From the NCBI RefSeq assembly GCF_039525805.1, contig NZ_BAAAHZ010000013.1: a stretch of DNA of 64,000 nucleotides; one strand, 5' to 3'. Under the pieces are notes generated by a model, which was given only the letters and a program-made list of their open reading frames with translations, had not been told where the DNA came from and made no database searches. Below are positions 61,055 through 64,000 of this stretch, one piece after another (position 1 is the first letter of the stretch; the number at the start of each line of letters is the position of its first letter). This DNA is from Dietzia natronolimnaea. GTDB taxonomy: Bacteria; Actinomycetota; Actinomycetes; Mycobacteriales; Mycobacteriaceae. The translations under genes were made by a program, and so were the position numbers.

Positions 61055-61999
61055 TCAACCGGCGGTCGTCACGTCGACCCGCCCCCGTCCTCGGAGCCGG
61101 ATGAGGTGCCGCGCGTGTTCGTCGAGATCACGGTCCTCCGCGGTCAGCGGGGTCCAGTGGGGGACCGGGGTGGGGCGGAGATCCGGGCCCAGAGCCGCGC
61201 ACACGGCCAGGCAATGGGTGGTCAGCACCCGTTCGGGTGACGTGGGCTCACCGGACCGGACGTGGACGGACACGTGCATCGTCTCGTGACCGGTGTGCAG
61301 GAGCCTGGCCTCCACCTCGACGACGTGGCCGATCTTCACCGGGTGGTAGAAGCGCACCCCGCCGGCGTACACGGAGGTGCACGGGGTGCCCGACCAATGG
61401 GTCGCACACAGGTTCGCGGCGTCGTCGATCCACGACATGATGCGCCCCCCGTGCACGTTGCCACCCCAGTTCACGTCACCGGGGGCCGCAAGGAACCGCA
61501 GGGCCGATCGGGGTGCGGTTCCCGCGTCGGTATAGCTCTGGACGGCCATGGCGTCCTCGATGTCCTTCCGCAGGGCGATGCGCATCACCGCCTCGTCGGA
61601 CTCGTGGACCTCCAACCGGGAGGCGGGCCGCCAGGACGGCACCGGGGTGGGTCTCCCCTCGCGGACGGCGATGAAGACGACCAGGCACTCCGCGCAGTGG
61701 CGGAAGTCGAGGGTCACGGGGTCGCAGGCCCGGACGTCGCACTGGATGTGCATCGAGGTCGATCCCGTGTGGACGAGTCGCGCCGACACCTCGACGAGTT
61801 CCCCGGCCTCGATCGGCCGCGAGAAGCGGACGTTGCCCACGTAGGCGGTGACGGCGTACCCGCCGGACCACACCGCGGCCTGGGCGTACGCGGCCTTGTC
61901 GATCCACTCGAGGATGCGGCCGGTGTGCACCTGGTTCCCGGTGCCGACGTCGGTGGGTGCGGCGAGGAAACGCAGGACGGTCTCTCGGGGAGTGTTCAC
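61055..61999 (-). CDS. Double-hotdog acyl-CoA thioesterase
   Basis: About 314 residues from GTG 61999. It consists of two hotdog domains, the first about 1-130 (NQVHTGRILEWIDKAAYAQA, NVRFSRPIEAGELVEVSARL) and the second about 165-300 (NVHGGRIMSWIDDAANLCAT, VRFYHPVKIGHVVEVEARLL), each with the BACH/YciA-type motif (N-x-x-H-x-G). It probably hydrolyses acyl-CoA. It lies 131 bases after the DHA2 exporter, on the same strand. Confidence 0.82.
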   Translation of the reverse strand: MNTPRETVLRFLAAPTDVGTGNQVHTGRILEWIDKAAYAQAAVWSGGYAVTAYVGNVRFSRPIEAGELVEVSARLVHTGSTSMHIQCDVRACDPVTLDFRHCAECLVVFIAVREGRPTPVPSWRPASRLEVHESDEAVMRIALRKDIEDAMAVQSYTDAGTAPRSALRFLAAPGDVNWGGNVHGGRIMSWIDDAANLCATHWSGTPCTSVYAGGVRFYHPVKIGHVVEVEARLLHTGHETMHVSVHVRSGEPTSPERVLTTHCLAVCAALGPDLRPTPVPHWTPLTAEDRDLDEHARHLIRLRGRGRVDVTTAG

Positions 62000-62006
62000 G
62001 CTGGGC

Positions 62007-62012
62007 AAGCTA
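62007..62012 (-). promoter_or_regulatory. Predicted -10 element for the thioesterase gene
   Basis: On the minus strand TAGCTT, 7 bases (GCCCAGC), then GTG 61999. Confidence 0.5.
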
Positions 62013-62130
62013 TCGCCGTCGCGTAACGGGGCGGTTGCCGCGGGTGTGGATCGCGTGTCGGTGTGCTCACCCCGGTCCGGCGGCGCGGTGAGCACGCCAC
62101 CCGGTCGGCGGGTCCGATCCGCCGCGGGGG

Positions 62131-63726
62131 TCAGTCGACCGTTTCCTTGAGGGGGTCCTCCCGGATGAACAGCAGCAGCACCGTGGCGATGAGCAGCAGG
62201 GGGACCACGACGAGGAAGATCGGCACCAGGGCGTCGTTGTAGGACCCCACGATCGCGTCGTGCAGGGGCCCCGGGAGGCCGGCGAGGATCTCCGGGCTCA
62301 TCGAGTTCGCCGCGCCGGAGCCCTCGGCGAACGACGCGGCCACCTCGGCGCCCTCCGGCCCCATCGCGGACGCCGCGGCCGGGATCCGGTCGCCCATGAG
62401 ATCTGCCAGGCGGCTGACGAAGAGCGACCCCACGATCGCCGATCCCAGCGTCCCGCCGATCTGGCGGAAGAAGTTGTTGGACGCGGTGGCGGTCCCGACC
62501 ATCGAGACGGGGAACGAGTTCTGGACGATCAGGACGAGCAACTGCATGCACAGGCCCAGGCCGAAGCCGAACACGAACAGGACCGCTCCGAGGTGCAGGA
62601 GGGTGTCGGTGGCCTCGAGGGAGCTGATGAGCCACAGACCCACGGACATGATGACCGTCCCGACCACGGGGTACCACTTGTAGCGGCCGGTACGGCTCAC
62701 AATGTTGCCCACGACGATGGAGGTTCCCATCATCCCCGCCATCATCGGGGTCATCATCAGTCCGGCGTCGGTGGGCCCGAGCCCGTGGACCATCTGGATG
62801 TAGGTGGGCAGGTAGGTGATGGTCCCGAACATCGCCACGCCGATGATGAGCCCGGCGGCCGTGGAGAGCGCGAAGTTGCGTTCCGCGAACAGCGTCATGG
62901 GGATCAGTGGGTGCGGCGATCGCAACTCGACGAGGACGAACGCCGCGGAGCAGATCAGGAACAGCGCCGCGAGGCCGAGGATCACGGGGTCGGTCCACGT
63001 GTAGCGGTTACCGGCCCACGAGCAGACGAGGATGAGCGCCGTGGTGGCCGTGACCATGAGGACGGTGCCCGGCCAGTCCGTGCTGCGGCCCGTGCCGCGG
63101 GTGGGCAGCTTCAGGTAGAGGACCGCCACCACGAGGGTGAGCAGGCAGATCGGCAGGTTGAACCACAGCGCCCAGCGCCAGCCCGGGCCCTCGGTGAAGA
63201 ATCCGCCCAGGAGCGGACCGAGGATCGACGACAGTCCGAAGACTGCCCCCATGACCCCCATGTACCGGCCCCTCTGCCGGGCGGGGACGACGTCGGCGAC
63301 GATCGCCTGCGACAGCACCATCAGGCCGCCACCTCCCAGGCCCTGGATCGCGCGCGAGACGATCAGGATGTCGATGCTCCACGAGAGGGCGCCGAGTACG
63401 GAGCCACCGAGGAACAGCAGGATGGCGGCGACGAAGAGCGGCTTTCGGCCGATCTGGTCGCCGAGCTTGCCGTACACGGGGAGCCCGATGGTCATGGTCA
63501 GGAGATAGACGGTGATGACCCAGCTCATCTTGTCGACCCCGCCGAGGTCCGCCACGATCGTGGGCAACGCGGTCGCGAAGATCATCTGGCCCAGGGACAC
63601 GATGAGCATCCCCAGCAGCAGGGAGGTGAAGACCAGCGGCACGTTGTGCGATGCCGGAGCCGGTCCGGTGGGTCGGAGATCGTCCGTGGCGATCGTGCTG
63701 GTGTCGTTCGTGCTGGTGTCGCTCAT
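62131..63726 (-). CDS. DHA2 family MFS exporter
   Basis: 531 residues, about 14 membrane helices. MIFATALPTIVADLGGVDKM, WVITVYLLTMTIGLPVYGKLGDQIGRKPLF (motif A), VSRAIQGLGGGGLMVLSQAIVADVVPARQRGRYM and LLGGFFTEGPGWRWALWFN are EmrB/QacA-type signatures. Probably exports toxic or antimicrobial compounds with protons; the substrate is unknown. The start codon overlaps the stop of a TetR-type gene by four bases, so that regulator likely controls it. Confidence 0.93.
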   Translation of the reverse strand: MSDTSTNDTSTIATDDLRPTGPAPASHNVPLVFTSLLLGMLIVSLGQMIFATALPTIVADLGGVDKMSWVITVYLLTMTIGLPVYGKLGDQIGRKPLFVAAILLFLGGSVLGALSWSIDILIVSRAIQGLGGGGLMVLSQAIVADVVPARQRGRYMGVMGAVFGLSSILGPLLGGFFTEGPGWRWALWFNLPICLLTLVVAVLYLKLPTRGTGRSTDWPGTVLMVTATTALILVCSWAGNRYTWTDPVILGLAALFLICSAAFVLVELRSPHPLIPMTLFAERNFALSTAAGLIIGVAMFGTITYLPTYIQMVHGLGPTDAGLMMTPMMAGMMGTSIVVGNIVSRTGRYKWYPVVGTVIMSVGLWLISSLEATDTLLHLGAVLFVFGFGLGLCMQLLVLIVQNSFPVSMVGTATASNNFFRQIGGTLGSAIVGSLFVSRLADLMGDRIPAAASAMGPEGAEVAASFAEGSGAANSMSPEILAGLPGPLHDAIVGSYNDALVPIFLVVVPLLLIATVLLLFIREDPLKETVD

Positions 63727-64000
63727 GACGTGGTTCCCGTGGTCTCAGGGGAGGTGGTCCCGGCCGGTGTGGTCCCGGCCGGCGTGGCGTCGGAGGGCGC
63801 GGTGACGAGAAGTGCGAGCTGCCGGAGGGCGAGGGCACATTCGGCGTCGAGGTCGGCGAACGTCGCGGCCTCCCGTGTCAACCAGGTGGACAGCCCGAGG
63901 TTGGCCGAGGCGGCCACGAGAGCCACGTAGGCACGTGCCTCCGCCCTGGCCGCGACCCCGTCGAGGCGGCGCAGGGCCGGGTGCCGCTCGAAGTGTTCGG
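63723..64000 (-). CDS. TetR-type regulator, C-terminal end (partial)
   Basis: Only the last 91 codons are inside the window; the gene runs past the right edge and its DNA-binding domain is not seen. What is visible, EARAYVALVAASANLGLSTW followed by LTREAATFADLDAECALALR, is a helical ligand-binding/dimerisation end of the TetR kind, followed by a low-complexity Thr/Pro/Ala tail (AGTTPAGTTSPETTGTTS). The class is inferred from this and from the partner DHA2 gene; ATGA overlap couples the two. Confidence 0.55.
   Translation of the reverse strand, partial: EHFERHPALRRLDGVAARAEARAYVALVAASANLGLSTWLTREAATFADLDAECALALRQLALLVTAPSDATPAGTTPAGTTSPETTGTTS

Noticed and set aside
61055..62998. A single 647-residue protein covering the thioesterase and part of the exporter
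   Set aside because: The upstream part of that frame runs opposite to the DHA2 reading frame on the same strand and is meaningless Arg-rich sequence; the thioesterase begins at GTG 61999.

Overview
The window is chromosomal DNA of a high-GC actinobacterium of the order Mycobacteriales (Corynebacterium/Mycobacterium/Nocardia group). The evidence is gene order rather than any single gene. One block (atpBEFHAGDC, DUF2550, nucS, small zinc-ribbon gene, methylmalonyl-CoA epimerase, thiolase, thioredoxin-like gene, glgB, glgE) follows the order I recall for M. tuberculosis Rv1304-Rv1327c. A second block (etfBA, cysteine desulfurase, mnmA, MetE-like gene, ligA, ACT gene, gatCA, pfkA, gatB, LppZ-like, DoxX, Cfp6-like, ilvBNC, FAD enzyme, serA, leuB, FAH gene, gltX) follows about Rv3029c-Rv2992c. 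The delta subunit of ATP synthase is a normal separate protein, not the b-delta fusion of mycobacteria, so the genus is probably not Mycobacterium. A Dietzia-like organism fits, but I cannot prove the genus from the sequence. Nothing here looks like a prophage, plasmid, IS element or CRISPR array.

Layout: 1-6341 ATP synthase operon (its atpB end lies at the left edge). 6401-11558 DUF2550, NucS mismatch endonuclease, a small zinc-ribbon protein, a DivIVA-like coiled-coil gene broken by a 70-N assembly gap, epimerase, thiolase and a cysteine-free thioredoxin-fold protein. 11579-15948 GlgE/GlgB alpha-glucan synthesis. 16102-20289 an ABC ATPase, Nudix and THUMP-like methyltransferase run, facing a beta-propeller lipoprotein. 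20509-24050 acyl-CoA ligase and electron-transfer flavoprotein. 24144-27546 sulfur-transfer operon (cysteine desulfurase, MnmA, MetE-like). 27581-31710 exonuclease, DNA ligase, an atypical small membrane protein, ACT protein. 31789-38320 gatC-gatA-MFS-pfkA-gatB-epimerase. 38342-40246 LppZ-like lipoprotein and DoxX. 40266-54384 branched-chain amino acid and serine genes (ilvD, ilvBNC, serA, leuB) with interspersed envelope genes. 54469-57849 CBS/DUF294 nucleotidyltransferase, DEDDh exonuclease, FAH hydrolase. 57898-60914 isochorismate synthase, GluRS, tRNA-Gln and tRNA-Glu. 61055-64000 double-hotdog thioesterase, DHA2 exporter and the C-terminal end of a TetR-type regulator.

Functional links: gltX, tRNA-Gln, tRNA-Glu and gatCAB together make up the indirect route to Gln-tRNA (GluRS mischarges tRNA-Gln, GatCAB amidates it). 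ilvBNC, ilvD and leuB cover valine, isoleucine and leucine synthesis. ilvBNC is preceded by a promoter, a 15-codon leader peptide that starts at the predicted transcription start, and a terminator hairpin: a transcription attenuator. Cysteine desulfurase and MnmA form a tRNA 2-thiouridine pathway. etfBA with acyl-CoA ligase and thiolase indicates fatty-acid catabolism.

The strongest general signal outside the genes is a repeated leaderless-start layout: a TANNNT hexamer followed by 6-7 bases and then ATG or GTG, at ten positions on both strands. The most interesting less-understood items are the ilv attenuator, the DUF294 nucleotidyltransferase/exonuclease pair with a large hairpin before it, the 147-bp antisense coding overlap carrying an 18-bp tandem repeat, and the compositionally atypical stretch 30523-31065.
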